From Marchantia polymorpha subsp. ruderalis (lineage: Eukaryota; Streptophyta; Marchantiopsida; Marchantiales; Marchantiaceae), in assembly GCA_037833965.1 (NCBI GenBank), contig AP031353.1, positions 9,426,501 to 9,490,500 of the forward strand: DNA of 64,000 bases. Direction: 5' to 3'. The position numbers and the translations under genes are program-made. Positions 53,358 through 64,000 of this stretch are shown piece by piece (the stretch's first letter is position 1; the number at the start of each line of letters is the position of its first letter). The notes beneath the pieces were generated by a model. The model was not told where the DNA came from. It worked only from the letters and a program-made list of their open reading frames with translations, and made no database searches.

Positions 53358-54248
53358 CTGCAAATACGTACGGTTTCCTCGTCGTCTACAGTTGTCTCTC
53401 CGGCCCACGATGTATATAGTACAGGAGAGAATTTGCATTTAGTGAAATTCGGGAATTCTTCGACTGACTGTGAGACATGCAGTGGGGGCCATCCGCCCCC
53501 GTTAGGCTCTACTGCAGTACAGCGTACCCTGGACAGTATCTGTCAGCGAGTATGTACAGGGGTGTATCTCCGACGTCGTCCGTTCGCTTAGCGACCGGAA
53601 ACTCATCATCCTTCCGGTTTCCATCACTTCCAGGTATAGTATCACCTCTCGTGTGGACATACGCGCGATAATGATCAGTATTAATGACTGTACTTGCAAG
53701 GTTCCTACTGACTCCACCTGTTTGAGCCTGACTACGAATTCATTACGGTGCAGTATTTTGAAACCTCAGAGTATGATTGCGTGCCTGATGCGACTGCTGG
53801 AATCGGTTTCCTACTCGAAGCACGCATGCGAGGAAAAGCACGAAGTGTGAGCTCGGATTGGTCGAGAAATGGAGAAATATAGAGAAAGGGAAATTTCTAC
53901 CTCCTATACGATGTACTGATATCTTATATTACCAAGAGTGACGGCGCGTCAGACGATTTCAGTGCGGAGAAGGGCGCTCTTCGGCGACGAAGGAGTCATG
54001 TTACTCACGTACGAGTGGGTATTCAGAAGAGGGACGTCTCGAGGGAGCAGCTGCTCCCAAGTACCTCCGTTGTACAGCACCCACCAATGCTATTGCTGGA
54101 CTGACATAGGGTGGCCCGGATTACGATTCTCGTATGCGTACCGCAGTTGTTGGGCCGGTCAGGTCTAATGTAGTTCAGCAGTGGAGTTCGCTATATTCCA
54201 CATCTTCGTCACTGGGACGGATAGCACTTTGTCGATTTCCACTGGCCC

Positions 54249-54995
54249 TTGGCATTGGACTCGAGCGGGGACTTGGAGCCAGAGACCTTTACAGATCAAC
54301 GATACTTCAGATCTTCCTCGATGGTTCGGAGGGCGAACGCCGACGTCGAGGAGAATTATGTTTCCAGTACAGTGCCCGCACCGTCGAGCCGCTCGACGGT
54401 GGAGAAACCGGGCGGGCTGTCGGATGGTTGTCCTCCGGCATCTTCGGGGCTAACGGGCGCGCAGGGTGCGACCTGGGGCCAGACGTGGGCACCGGCTGAA
54501 TCAGCACGCCCGGTGCATGACGTGTTTCCGCGAGGAATACGGCGCGGCCTCAAACCGGGTGTGCGGCTGTGGCAGTTGCAGACAAGAGGAGAGCATTTCT
54601 CAGACCGTGGAACCGCGCACTTACGGCAGAAAGCGAGAGAGACGATGAACAGAAATCAAAGCTCAGGCCAAACATATCCTGATCGAGAGAATATTCCGAA
54701 ATCGAACCCCCCGCCAGAGAAAGGGTATGAACGACGACCCCAGACGAAAGCGATGTCGCTCACACACACGGCCCTGTCTTTTGTCGTCGGGTCTACCCGA
54801 GTCTCGTCTACTGGAGTAGACCGGACCAGACCAGGTCAGGTCAGGTCGGGTCCGGTCAGGTCCGTGGTGGAGGGCGATGGGGAACTACGAGGCGCGGCGA
54901 GTACATTGGACCTGCGGAGACGAGAACCAGGTGCGCCATTCCCGCTTCGCTGCGTGCGCTGGGCAGCGCCGAGGGCGCTGAGTGCTGAGGGCTGA
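54249..54995 (+). CDS. Unrecognised 248-codon open frame, doubtful
   Basis: A long frame from ATG to TGA in GC-rich DNA. The predicted protein is hydrophilic and low in complexity, with SDGCPPASSGLTGAQGATWG and a repeat-derived stretch VDRTRPGQVRSGPVRSV encoded by GGTCAG-type repeats. Other frames are also open here (54134-54499 plus, 54307-54507 minus), which is expected where stop codons are rare. Probably not a gene. Confidence 0.15.
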   Translation: MALDSSGDLEPETFTDQRYFRSSSMVRRANADVEENYVSSTVPAPSSRSTVEKPGGLSDGCPPASSGLTGAQGATWGQTWAPAESARPVHDVFPRGIRRGLKPGVRLWQLQTRGEHFSDRGTAHLRQKARETMNRNQSSGQTYPDRENIPKSNPPPEKGYERRPQTKAMSLTHTALSFVVGSTRVSSTGVDRTRPGQVRSGPVRSVVEGDGELRGAASTLDLRRREPGAPFPLRCVRWAAPRALSAEG

Positions 54996-57569
54996 TTACA
55001 CTTATCGTTACCGTTAGCAGCTAAGAAGGCGAGGGTTCTATACTTAGCATGTTCCAGACGGACGTGGACTAGTTCACGCCAGTCGCGCTGGTCCCGCCGC
55101 GCTAAATGTGGCGCTCTCTCCCGTCCCTTGCTTCTCTGCCCCTATATACCGCAGGTCCCCAGACGCATGCAGGTCGGTCGTCGGCGGGTGTGATTATCCG
55201 CCCCGCGCCCGGCCAACCCGGGCGCGCCACGTTGCGGTGATGTCCCACATCGGGAATGATCCGGTCTATGGAGTTGCGGCTCTCGCTCGACCTCGGCTGG
55301 AATGTCTCGCCACGAGACCTACCCGCGTAGCTTTGCGGCAGGTAATGCCGCAGGTCCGGCTCTCGGCCGGGTGGCTGCGACGCGACATCCTCGTCGCGGC
55401 GGGGCGGTGCGCGTGGTGGGGTCGGGCTCGTGAGTCTCGTCACGTCCACGTACAGCGCGAAGGACACGACAGGCAGACAGAGCGGGCGACAGACTCAGAC
55501 TCTGAGGCGCAGGCTCGCAGAGAGTCTCAGACGAGAGACAGCAGAAGAAAGAAGAAGTTGCGATCCAGACATGAAGAAGGGAAAGAGAGAGAATGGCAGA
55601 CGGGCGCCAGTGGTAATGAGTGAGCCCGAGTTTGATTGAAAACGTGACTGGGAATTAAGCAGAGATAGGAGATGGGCCGAGCGAGATCCCAGAGATCCCA
55701 TCATTTGCACCGACTCAGAGGGACGGACCGAGAGAGGGGCCGATTTGTTGTACCAGGCGAGCCCATGGGGTGGACTACCAGTCGGCCCGGGTTCATTCGG
55801 GCCGGGCCCTTAATCCAATGGAACAGATTTTTTATTGGGGCCGGGCATTGGAAGCAAAGGGAATGGCAGACGGGAAGGAAGGGAGGAAGGAAAGGTGAAT
55901 GGTAAGAGGTGAGAGGGAGAGGGAGAGGTGGGTTGGGGAGGGGGAGGACGAGGAGGAGGAGGAAGTACATGGGCAACGCTTGGCAGTCAAAAGAGATATT
56001 TCATCGTTTTCAGGGAGATTCGACAGCAACGTCGATCACATGGCATGCAAAGAGGAGGAAATTACCAAGTCACAACGCGCTGTAAAATCCTGCTGGTGGT
56101 GGCCCCCGGCTCTCGAGGGAGGACGGACGGACGGGTATTTAACCTTGCCTCTCGCTTACCTCTCTCTCATCAATGACTGCTGCTGCTGCTGCCGCTGCTG
56201 ATAGCAGAGCCAGCAGCGATTTGGCTTTATCGCCAATCCCCGGGGAATGTTCAGCCCTCCCCCCACCCCTCTCACCCTCGCGTGTCGCCTCGAAACGTAG
56301 TGTAGTGTAGCTGTAGCAGCTGTGGCAGAAGCGGATGATGAACAAGACTCTGAAGACTCAGGCTCATCAGGCAGGATTCAGTAGTCCTAGCAATAGAAGA
56401 GAGGAAAATCTCGTAGACCCAGTACAGTGTAGGAAAATACAAAAGTCTGCACGCTGGCTGGGCCGGGGGCTGCTGCTGGCTGTGGAGCGAATGAGAAGGA
56501 TTGGAGATGGACAGAGGTGCAGAGCGAGGGATTGGCGAAGTTGGGGACCTCTCCTGCTTGCTTCCCTCTTCTCGTCTCTGCACAAGGCTTGGCCTGAGAG
56601 CCTGAGAGCCTGAGAGCCTGATACCTGTTTGCAGCTGGTGCTGCTGCTTCTGCTGCCGGTCGCTGGTGAGTGATGAGTGTTCTGCTCTCCTCAGGCTGCA
56701 TTGCTGCATGCGATGGTCCCGCCTCCCCGCCGCCCTCCTGCCGCTGGTTTCCCTGGCCCCCCCTCCCCTCCCCATCCCTTCTGCAGGGACGGGAGGGGCC
56801 GAGCGACGGGGACGAAACGGGAGTGGGAGTGGGAGGGGGAGGGCGAAGCCGACGGAGGCTGCGCTTGTCTTCCCGATGCGAAGCCGAGAAGGCAAGGAAT
56901 CGGGCCATGCGCTGTAAGACATGGACGGGACGATGCTCTCGTTCGGCCGCTTTGCGCTAGCTTGCTAGCTAGCTAGCGGAGCTGGCTGGCTGGCCGGGGC
57001 AGGGGCAGGGGCTTGGTGGTCGAGCGTAGTCTCCAGAGCGTAGAGCAGTGTACTGTGCTGGCTGGCTGTCTGCGCAGCGACCCTACTTATCTTACTCCTG
57101 TACGATATTGGCCCTCTGCAAGGCAAGGGAAGGGAAGGCAAGGCAAGGCAAGGGGAGGGGGGAACGGATGGAGACATGTGAGAGCGATATTTATTTGGGT
57201 GTCTATGTATCTATCCACTTCTCTCATTCTTAACAGCACCTCAACCCTCAGGTCCAGGAATAGTCAGTCAGTAGTCGGGAGAGCGTTCCGTAATAGAGCC
57301 AGGCGGCTTTCCTCTTTCCTTCAGTATCAGTCTCTCGCTCCCTCGCTCGCTCACTCACTCCCTCCCTCCCTCCCTTCCCTCCATCCCATCCCCCTCTGTC
57401 GCAGTCGGCAGTCGAGTCGGAATGAGGACTCGTGCCTTGCGCGGCCGCACGAAAGGCCGATGGCGGGTAAAGCAACCTCCCGTTGGTTCTCGGTCATCTT
57501 TTAGTGTGCGTGACTCTTCCGCATATTTCGAAGCGCTTGTTCCGCCTTGCACGTGGTATTGGCTCGACT

Positions 57570-57705
57570 CTCTCCTCTATCTATCATCTATCATCTCTCT
57601 CTCTCTCTCTCTCCTCTATCTATCTCTCACACTCTCTCTCTCTCTCGACTCTCTCTCTTTCTCTCTCGACTCTCTCCTCTATCTATCTGTCATCTCTCTC
57701 TCCCT
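57570..57705 (+). repeat. Pyrimidine-rich TC/TATC simple repeat
   Basis: Almost pure CTCT interspersed with CTATCTATC, including a repeated CGACTCTCTC-type unit near 57643 and 57667. It lies about 470 bases upstream of the MIR319 stem. Confidence 0.85.
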
Positions 57706-58169
57706 CTGTGGCTCACCTCAGATACAAGCGCGTCGTCTTCGTGTTCCTCTTCATAAGCTTGCAGTGGATTTCTGAAGAGTCTGTCGAGACACGGATGATT
57801 TGTCTTCTGTCGAGTCGAGCGGCGGCAGCAGCAGCATCAGAGGCAGCAGGCCACGCCACCATCATCTCATCAGTTGCAGCAGCAGCGGGGGACCTTGCGG
57901 TTGCGCCGCCCGTGTCGAATTCCGCGTCGATGCCACCCTTCGCTGCCGTTAGCCACTTTCAAATTCCCCGGCGGAGGTAGGTGATCGTCTGAGTCGGCGG
58001 TTTGGCTTCAATGCATCCATCGCTCGTTCAGTCGAGAATGCGATCCCTGAACTGTTTTCAGCATCCCGTGTCGTGTCGGGTCGACTCTTTCGTTCGCGCA
58101 CGGGTTTGGATTTACATTTTTTATTTTCTGGTGCGGGGGTCGTGTGAAGGAAGAAGTGGTGGGAGTGTA

Positions 58170-58365
58170 GAAAGAAGTTCGGATGGAACTCCCTTCAGTT
58201 CAACAGTGGGCTGTTTGGGTCCATATCTGCTGCTGAATCATTCATTCGCCCGTTCAATCCTACGAGAAAAGGATTGATTGGGCGTGTGATTGAGGCAGGA
58301 GCTGCTTTCGATCTGTACAATCCGTCCTTGGACTGAAGGGAGCTCCCTCTCAGGCTTCGTCTCGT
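58170..58365 (+). ncRNA. MIR319 microRNA precursor
   Basis: The conserved miR319 sequence TTGGACTGAAGGGAGCTCCC (then T) is at 58328-58348. Its partner GGAACTCCCTTCAGTTCAA lies on the 5' arm at 58185-58203 and pairs at about 19 of 21 positions, with one G-U pair and a C-A mismatch. The stem continues below (GAAG near 58174 with CTTC near 58355) and above. Near the loop CGCCCGTTCAATCCT (58247-58261) pairs with AGGATTGATTGGGCG (58269-58283), and GCTGCTGAATCATTCATT pairs with TGTGATTGAGGCAGGAGC. The mature RNA on the 3' arm of a long stem is the arrangement of the miR159/319 superfamily, which is cut loop-to-base. Family targets are MYB genes of the GAMYB type and, in flowering plants, TCP genes; I recall MYB and RKD targets in liverworts. 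Confidence 0.93.
58328..58348 (+). ncRNA. Mature miR319
   Basis: All 21 bases agree with the land-plant miR319 sequence as I know it. A one-base-shifted form starting CTTGGACTG at 58327 is equally possible, as annotated in some species. Confidence 0.92.
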
Positions 58366-61120
58366 CTCGACTCGTAGAAATGTGATTCCTCTCCCGATTG
58401 TTCTTCTGCGTTCCTCCCTCATCCACGCACGCACTCTCGCACGCACGCAGTCACTAGACTCTCGTTCAATTCTTGTCGACTTGAATGCATCCATCCATCC
58501 ACCCACACAATCACCTGTTAAATGAAAGCAAGTTTCTCCAGCCCCTTCTTTGTGCCGATGACTACCATCCCATCCAACTCCAAGAGAGAAAGGAAATGTG
58601 GGAGCATATCTTTCGAGGCACATCACATCGTCCCGCAGATCGATCGGTGCAGCATGATGTTTCGCAGGGTTGTCCTCGAACATTGATTCTGGGCGTGGCC
58701 GTCCAGCGACCGGTTTGGAGCATCATTTCGTAGGCAGGCAGGCAGGCATGGAGGAGGGGCGATATCTGCATGCTCTTCCTTCCACCAGTTTCAGCGAGCA
58801 CGTCTGAAGACACAAAAATGCAGACGCGTCCCTGGACCAGTGCACACACGGTATCTCAATCTCGAAATGTCGGTGTTATCAGCTGCAAACCCCAGGCTCT
58901 TGGCGTGATGCGAAACCTAGCACTGCTTGAATTCGCTTGGCTTGTGCCTCTGGGCGCGATGAGTGCATGTTTAGAACTTTCATGCAATGCTAGTGAGTGA
59001 GTGAGTGAGTGTGTGCGTGCCTGCTCGCTCTCCCGGAAGACCAGGTTTGGTCGTCGTCCGGTCACCTCGTCTGACCACCACGAGCTAGAAAATCTGGGGA
59101 CAGCTTGACTTTAATTGAGGTGGATCGGTGCCGGTTGGATTGCGCAAATGCTGCAGCTTTTGGACAGGTGGTCTCGGCGTCAACGCTCTGCCTGGGCTTG
59201 ACATCATTCCGCAGCCGATGAGGTTTCCGAATATGCCGACGAGGCGAGGATTATGATGAAATCTCGCTTTTTCCACAAAGCGGAGCTGCGAATGATTACG
59301 CCCGAGATCACTCCAACAGCGTCTACTCTTTGCCAACGAGGGAGAGGTAGTAAGTTTCACCATCATCGCACTGTGTCCTCGATTTCTGTCTGTCATACGT
59401 GTCTGCTCATGTTCAACTCGATGTCACGGTGCCGATAATATTCGACGACCCGTTCATCCTCGTGCTGATCTGAAAATTCAACAGCGCACGCTGGAATGGC
59501 GTCAGTCAGTTTCTGAAAGGAGGTTGTGATTTCCCAACTGTACAGGACAGAAGCTGCGGTGCGGTGGGGGCCGATAGGAAATGACTGGAAATGCTCCAAG
59601 GCAGACAGACAGCGGCGATTAAAGGCCGAGTCCGTACATGGCATCCGGCGACCATGATTCCCAGTAGTGGATTCTGGCGCTAACTTATATATCTTTCAGC
59701 TCAGCTCGGCTCAGCTCAGCTCAGCTCGGCTCGAGGTTGGTAGATGGCAGTACAAGCAGGTGGCCGAGCTGTAGGTGTTTGATGGAGAGAAGGTAGTGGA
59801 CTGGTCTGGACTGGACTGGACTGCCAGAGGCATATGTCGTAGTCGCAGTGAGTAATGTAGTGTTTGTGGGGGCGAATCCTCAGCAGCATTATAATTTATC
59901 TATCTATCTATATATCTATCTACATGGGAGAAACGCATACCGCTTTTGCGCTCAACTGAACTGAACCGAACTGAGCTTCCTTCCATAATGTGCACTGGAA
60001 AAGTGGTGGACGTTGTCTGCTGTACCGAAACCTTGCGGAGGATGAAACTACTGCATGCCGAAACGGGTCGATGATTTAAGAGTGGATCTGAAAAAGATCA
60101 TGTGTGCAGCAGGTCGTGTACACACTAAAGCATTTGTATACAGTAGTCTCTTAATGAAGGTATGTCTGTTGTCGGATCATCAGAGATATGACAGCAAAAA
60201 GCGTTCGCTTTACACAAGATTCTGCAGGAGAGAAGCATTTTTTTATTACATGATGTTGGAGTTTTCCAACGGCCGTAATCATGTCTGTCAAACTGCACCC
60301 GTCCGACTTCACCAGAAAATATCTCGGTTATCATTGAATTGATGTGACCGATGAAGGGTCACCCGACCACCGCCGCAACCACGTATATTTTCCAGAATTG
60401 ATCTACCACGGTCGACCACGATTGCACCACTCCCGAGTATCCAAATTCCATGGAATTGAACAATGCAGCGTTGGACGGATGATTCACGGTCAGCCTGAAC
60501 TGAAGTTCCACTTTGAGACTGATCTGTAGAAATTGCGCACGATTCATGTCACTCACATTGTTCCACCATACGGACAATTAGTAGACACATGCCTGACGTT
60601 TTGGGCTGGACGTCTTTGTATCTTTGTGTCTTTGAATCTTTTTGCTAATTGCGCCTGTAATGACAATGGCATCCGGATGTCAACACGTTTGGCATAGTTG
60701 CCAGCGCCAAGTTCGTTGTTGCTGAGGTGTGCAAGAATGGTGTTTGTAGTTTGTGGCCTATTGGACCACACGGATGGCAACTGTCAGCATCTCAAAGCGC
60801 ATTGCACTTGGACGAGGCCGAGTGTAGTTTGACACAGATCACGACAGAAGGCAACTATTCCGAACTGTGCATCCACAACACAGCATCGAGCTATGCCCCT
60901 GTCAAGTATCCACTTCACTGCGCTCCAGAATCTGAAATGCTGAGCGAACGGAAGTTATCTCGTTGAACACTGGTCACAGTCTACTCGCGGTGACAATGAG
61001 TTCAGACGTCTAGTATACTTCAAATACTTTAAGTGGTGAATAAATTATGAAGGAAGGTTCGAGGTGGGAGGAAGGGGGAAGGAAAAGATGGATTCGCAAG
61101 ACAGCGAAAAAGTTGTTGAA
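58366..61120. other. Downstream of MIR319; no recognised gene
   Basis: Simple repeats: GGCA near 58733-58748, GAGT near 58994-59010, CAGCTCAGCTCGG near 59698-59733 and TATC near 59897-59922. Minus-strand frames at 60359-60577 (KVELQFRLTVNHPS then NAALFNSMEF) and 60553-60780 look faintly like a beta-strand-rich LEA-2-type protein, but I cannot support a gene model. Confidence 0.35.
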
Positions 61121-61132
61121 TACTAATAATAT

Positions 61133-61160
61133 GATGTGGCACATTGCAATGTGCCACATC
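61133..61160. repeat. 28-bp perfect palindrome
   Basis: GATGTGGCACATTG is followed directly by its exact reverse complement. Outer CTAATA at 61123-61128 and TATTAG at 61162-61167 extend the symmetry with a small offset. Confidence 0.9.
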
Positions 61161-61169
61161 GTATTAGAA

Positions 61170-64000
61170 GAGAAGAGGAGATCATTTGATCACGATTCTT
61201 AGATCTGTGCAGGCGAAGGGACTCCCGGGAAATAAAACACTGGCAGCAAAGCTCATACAATGGGTTTGCAAGACCCGACAACTGCTGTCGAAGAAAAAAG
61301 CTCTACCCGTGTCTTGGGAAAATACAACGTCATGTTGCTGCTGCTGCTCTACTGCCACTTTATTCTGATGACATAACTGACTGTACTTTGAGGGCTCTAC
61401 CAATGTGCGAAGTTGGTTCATCTAACAGGCATGATCAGCAGCAGCAGCAACTAAGTTGTATCAAACGACGTGCAGCACGATTATCGTAACTCCCACCGCT
61501 CGAGCTCGGAAGGATGCTAGGAAGATCACATCGATCCGATCCGAGCTCAGCTCAGCTCAGCTCAGATGAGCATGAGATGAGCATATGCATACGTGAATTA
61601 GCCTTGCTAGCTGGTGCTCGCAGGAAGGCAACACAGCCCCCATTAAACAATCATCTAGCTTCCAACATGAGCTTCACCAGCACTCACTCACGCACGCACT
61701 AGCTAGCTTGCAGTGGACTCGATTCTATTCTGTTTTCAGAATTGCACAGGCCCAGCACTCAGTCTCTGGCCACGGGTGGAAAAGTGTCACTTTTCAACCG
61801 ATCGGCAGCAAAGGGGATTTCGAAGTCGATGTGGGTGCCGTGCGACTCAATCGAGGCAGGCTCAAGCCAGTCAGTAGTAGAGGTAGTAGTAGTAGTAGTA
61901 GTAGAAGTAGCAGCTAGTCGTCAAGAGTCAACATGGAAGCATGACTATGACTGCTCACCAGAGCAGTCGAGATGGTTCAACCCACGAGACGGGACCCGAC
62001 CTTAGAACCAGACCAGTCATCTCAAAACTATTCACGCACTCGCAAACGAGAAGCGGAGGGAGGTTTACCGATCCACATGTTCCGTTTGACTCGAGCCGGC
62101 CCCAGCACCCGGAGGCCTCAGCTATTTGGCTCATCTCATCTCATCTACAACATTTGCCTGTCAGCCTCGACAGAACAGAATACAATAGAACAGAACACGC
62201 AGGCCTCGCACAGCTCCGCAGTATGGCCCCGCCCGGGTCCTGCATTCCTGCCCATCCGAAACCTGACTCGGTCCTTTGGATTTCCTCCGCCTTGCCTTGC
62301 CTTGCCTGGCTCGGAAGCAAGCGAGGGGGGAGTGCAGAAGCTGAGGTACGGTTGGAGGTTGGATCACGAGATGAGTGCGCGGGGGCTGGGGCAGGGGCAT
62401 CGATATTCCGGAAGGGTGTGCATGCCCAGGGCACTTCGGCCTCGACAGCAATGCAGCAGCAGGCAGAGGGCGGGTGGGGACGGTCTCCGGAATTCAGGCA
62501 CTCGAGGGAAGGAAGGTGAGTTTGGGCAAACGAGGGCCGACATTGCGAGGGGAGCAGGAAGAGAAGAGGGCAACGGCAGCTGCGTGTACTTGAGAGGGAG
62601 CAGGCTTTTGGCAGATGTTTGCGGGCAATGTGCTGCAGAAGCGCGGAGGCAGATGGATCTATGGGATCTGTAGACATGAGCGGCAGCAGAGGCAGCGGCC
62701 CATGGCCATGTCCAACGACATCCACGGATTGGCAAAGTTTTCTCGATCCGCAAAACACAAAAAGCTGGGGACGACAATAGTTTTATCCCCCTCGAAATTC
62801 GTCGCCCTCCTTGCGAGATCATGTTATTCCAAAGCGCGGCACCTCGTGCACATGCTTTGTCTGCAATCCACTCCTTTTCGCACCTGTCGCGCGCTGCGCC
62901 ACTCGTCCCCCCCACCCCCCCTCGCTCCTGCAGGCCCTCCAGCGTCATCATGCCCCCGCCCCCCGCCCCCCCTCGCGTTCCAGAATCTTCCTCACCTCTA
63001 GTCCCTCCCCCCCACAACACCCCCTCCCCTTTCCCCCGCCCGCCCTCCACTTTCCCCCCTCCCGTTATCACGATGGTGCCTCCTCTTCGACAAATACTCA
63101 GAGAGAGAGAGAGAGAGTCTGTGGTGAGTTTAGAGTGGTGAGCTTAGAGTCGAGCTTTGGAAGCTTTCGTCGAGATCGGCACCTAGAGGGATCTGGCAAT
63201 TGGGTCCGTGGACGATGATTGATGATGCGTCACGAGCCTCGAGCAGTAGGTGACCAATTGCCGAGGGATGCTCGATGATGGAAGTGCGCTTTTGGGAGGG
63301 AGGGAGGCGGCCCTAGAGGAGGGCTGCAGCTGCTGCTGCTCAATGCATGCTATAGCTAGACTCGATCGTCTAGTATGGGCGTTATGTGTGCTGCAGTGGC
63401 GTAATCAAATCAGCGACACGAGGTTCTAGATAGCTGCAAAGCTGCTGCGTCCGAGCCGCTTGATGACCAACATTTCTTTCGTGGATCTCATAGCTAATGA
63501 TTGATCTAAGCCCGTAGCGAGTCCTCGCCACCTCCGTCCCCGTCTGCTCGGGAAATTTCGGGCGACCAATCTTCTCGCTCGAACTGCTCTCTCCCTAGAG
63601 CTGCCACGTTAATCTACGCGTAGGTCGAAACGAGGTCCTTCTCTCTAACGAAACTCAAAGCACGAGCCGCGAGCTCGTATGCAAGGTAAGGCAAGAATGC
63701 CATTTCCGGCAGTGGCCTCCATCGTACGTAGCACCCTCGTGCTGGGAGCAGTACGGGAGGTACGAATGCAAGCCAAGTCCACGTCCAAATCTTTCGTAGC
63801 CCCTTGGCTTGGTCTTAGGGCGCTCTGAGTTCTCGGCCGCAGTCTCTGAGTCAGCAGGATGGGCACGGATTTTGTTTTGCATACGAGGCAGTAATGCAGC
63901 AAGTTGTCTGTCCGGCCAGATGGACGAGCAGAGCTCAGATTCAGAGCCCTCCCTGCCAGTGGGTTCGCGCACTCGAGGGTTCCATGGCGAACATGAGTGA
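61170..64000. other. GC-rich end of the window; no recognised gene
   Basis: Contains AGCTC repeats near 61547-61565, a GTA repeat at 61880-61910, CCTTG repeats near 62290-62310 and C-rich runs at 62910-63060. Long frames on both strands (61972-62673 plus, 62364-63071 minus, 62141-62758 minus) overlap each other and have low-complexity translations. Probably regulatory and UTR-like sequence, perhaps of a gene beyond 64 kb. Confidence 0.4.

Larger units (their letters stand above)
52650..58150. other. GC-rich, repeat-dense region without a recognised protein gene
   Basis: Simple repeats include AGAG near 52667-52695, ACCAT near 53197-53225, GGTCAG/GGTCCG near 54830-54865, GGAAGG/GAGGTG purine runs at 55880-55960, GCTAG near 56958-56980, GGCAA near 57120-57160 and TCTC/TATC near 57570-57705. 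Long overlapping frames such as 54249-54995 (+, 248 codons) and 56272-56922 (-) have no recognised domain. TCCCACATCG at about 55239 resembles a plant snRNA upstream element but no snRNA follows. Part of this region may be promoter and primary transcript of MIR319. Confidence 0.4.

Noticed and set aside
55235-55260. TCCCACATCG, identical to the plant snRNA upstream element core
   Set aside because: No TATA box or snRNA sequence follows at the required distance on either strand.
56272-56922. 216-codon minus-strand frame
   Set aside because: The translation is Pro/Ser/Arg-rich low complexity, and overlapping frames are open on the same and opposite strand.
58195-58683. 162-codon minus-strand frame over the microRNA precursor
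   Set aside because: It lies antisense to the conserved hairpin, and the conservation is explained by the microRNA.
60359-60780. Faint resemblance to a LEA-2/NDR1-type beta-sandwich on the minus strand
   Set aside because: Only one short stretch is suggestive. I could not find a membrane anchor, conserved motif or joinable exons.

Overview
The window looks like nuclear DNA of a land plant, most likely a bryophyte and perhaps a liverwort. Genes are split by short GT-AG introns of about 70-650 bases and encode typical plant proteins: an alpha-expansin, a plastid-type J-domain/ferredoxin protein, and the mitochondrial pyruvate dehydrogenase E1 beta subunit. A MIR319 hairpin confirms a land plant. 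The decayed copy of an ENA-type sodium-pump gene argues for a bryophyte, because that family is known from mosses and liverworts and is missing from flowering plants. The species call is inference.

Layout. 0-7 kb: a pogo-like element (1755-2597), an ENA-type ATPase pseudogene (about 3360-4968) cut by a 545-bp hAT-type element with exact 8-bp target duplications, and an intact expansin gene on the minus strand (5728-6664). 7-10.3 kb: no recognised gene. 10.6-13.6 kb: a minus-strand gene for a J-domain plus ferredoxin-like protein. 14.15-26.7 kb: a very AT-rich block made of decayed repeats, including a gutted Ty3/gypsy element (about 17.7-21.2 kb) and a full-length but decayed U6 snRNA copy (25.2 kb). 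28.3-38.9 kb: two intact plus-strand genes in tandem, an OTU1/YOD1-type deubiquitinase (8 coding exons, 208 residues) and PDH E1 beta (14 coding exons, 377 residues). 39-43.7 kb: no recognised gene. 43.7-51.75 kb: a second AT-rich block. 51.8-64 kb: GC-rich, full of simple repeats, with no convincing protein gene but with a MIR319 precursor at 58.17-58.37 kb.

The exon models of the deubiquitinase, PDH E1 beta and expansin were built by hand from GT/AG sites and conserved protein sequence, and each sums to an open frame. The genes are independent housekeeping or developmental genes and do not form a pathway. The main large-scale feature is the contrast between GC-rich genic DNA and two AT-rich blocks. 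In the one recognisable retroelement, every in-frame stop in the reverse transcriptase can be explained by a C-to-T change in CAA, CAG or CGA codons, which points to decay by deamination of methylated cytosine.

I did not find a clearly new biological system. The observations most worth following up are the MIR319 locus, the nested insertion in the ENA pseudogene, the decayed U6 copy, and the in-frame stop at the 5' end of the J-domain/ferredoxin gene.
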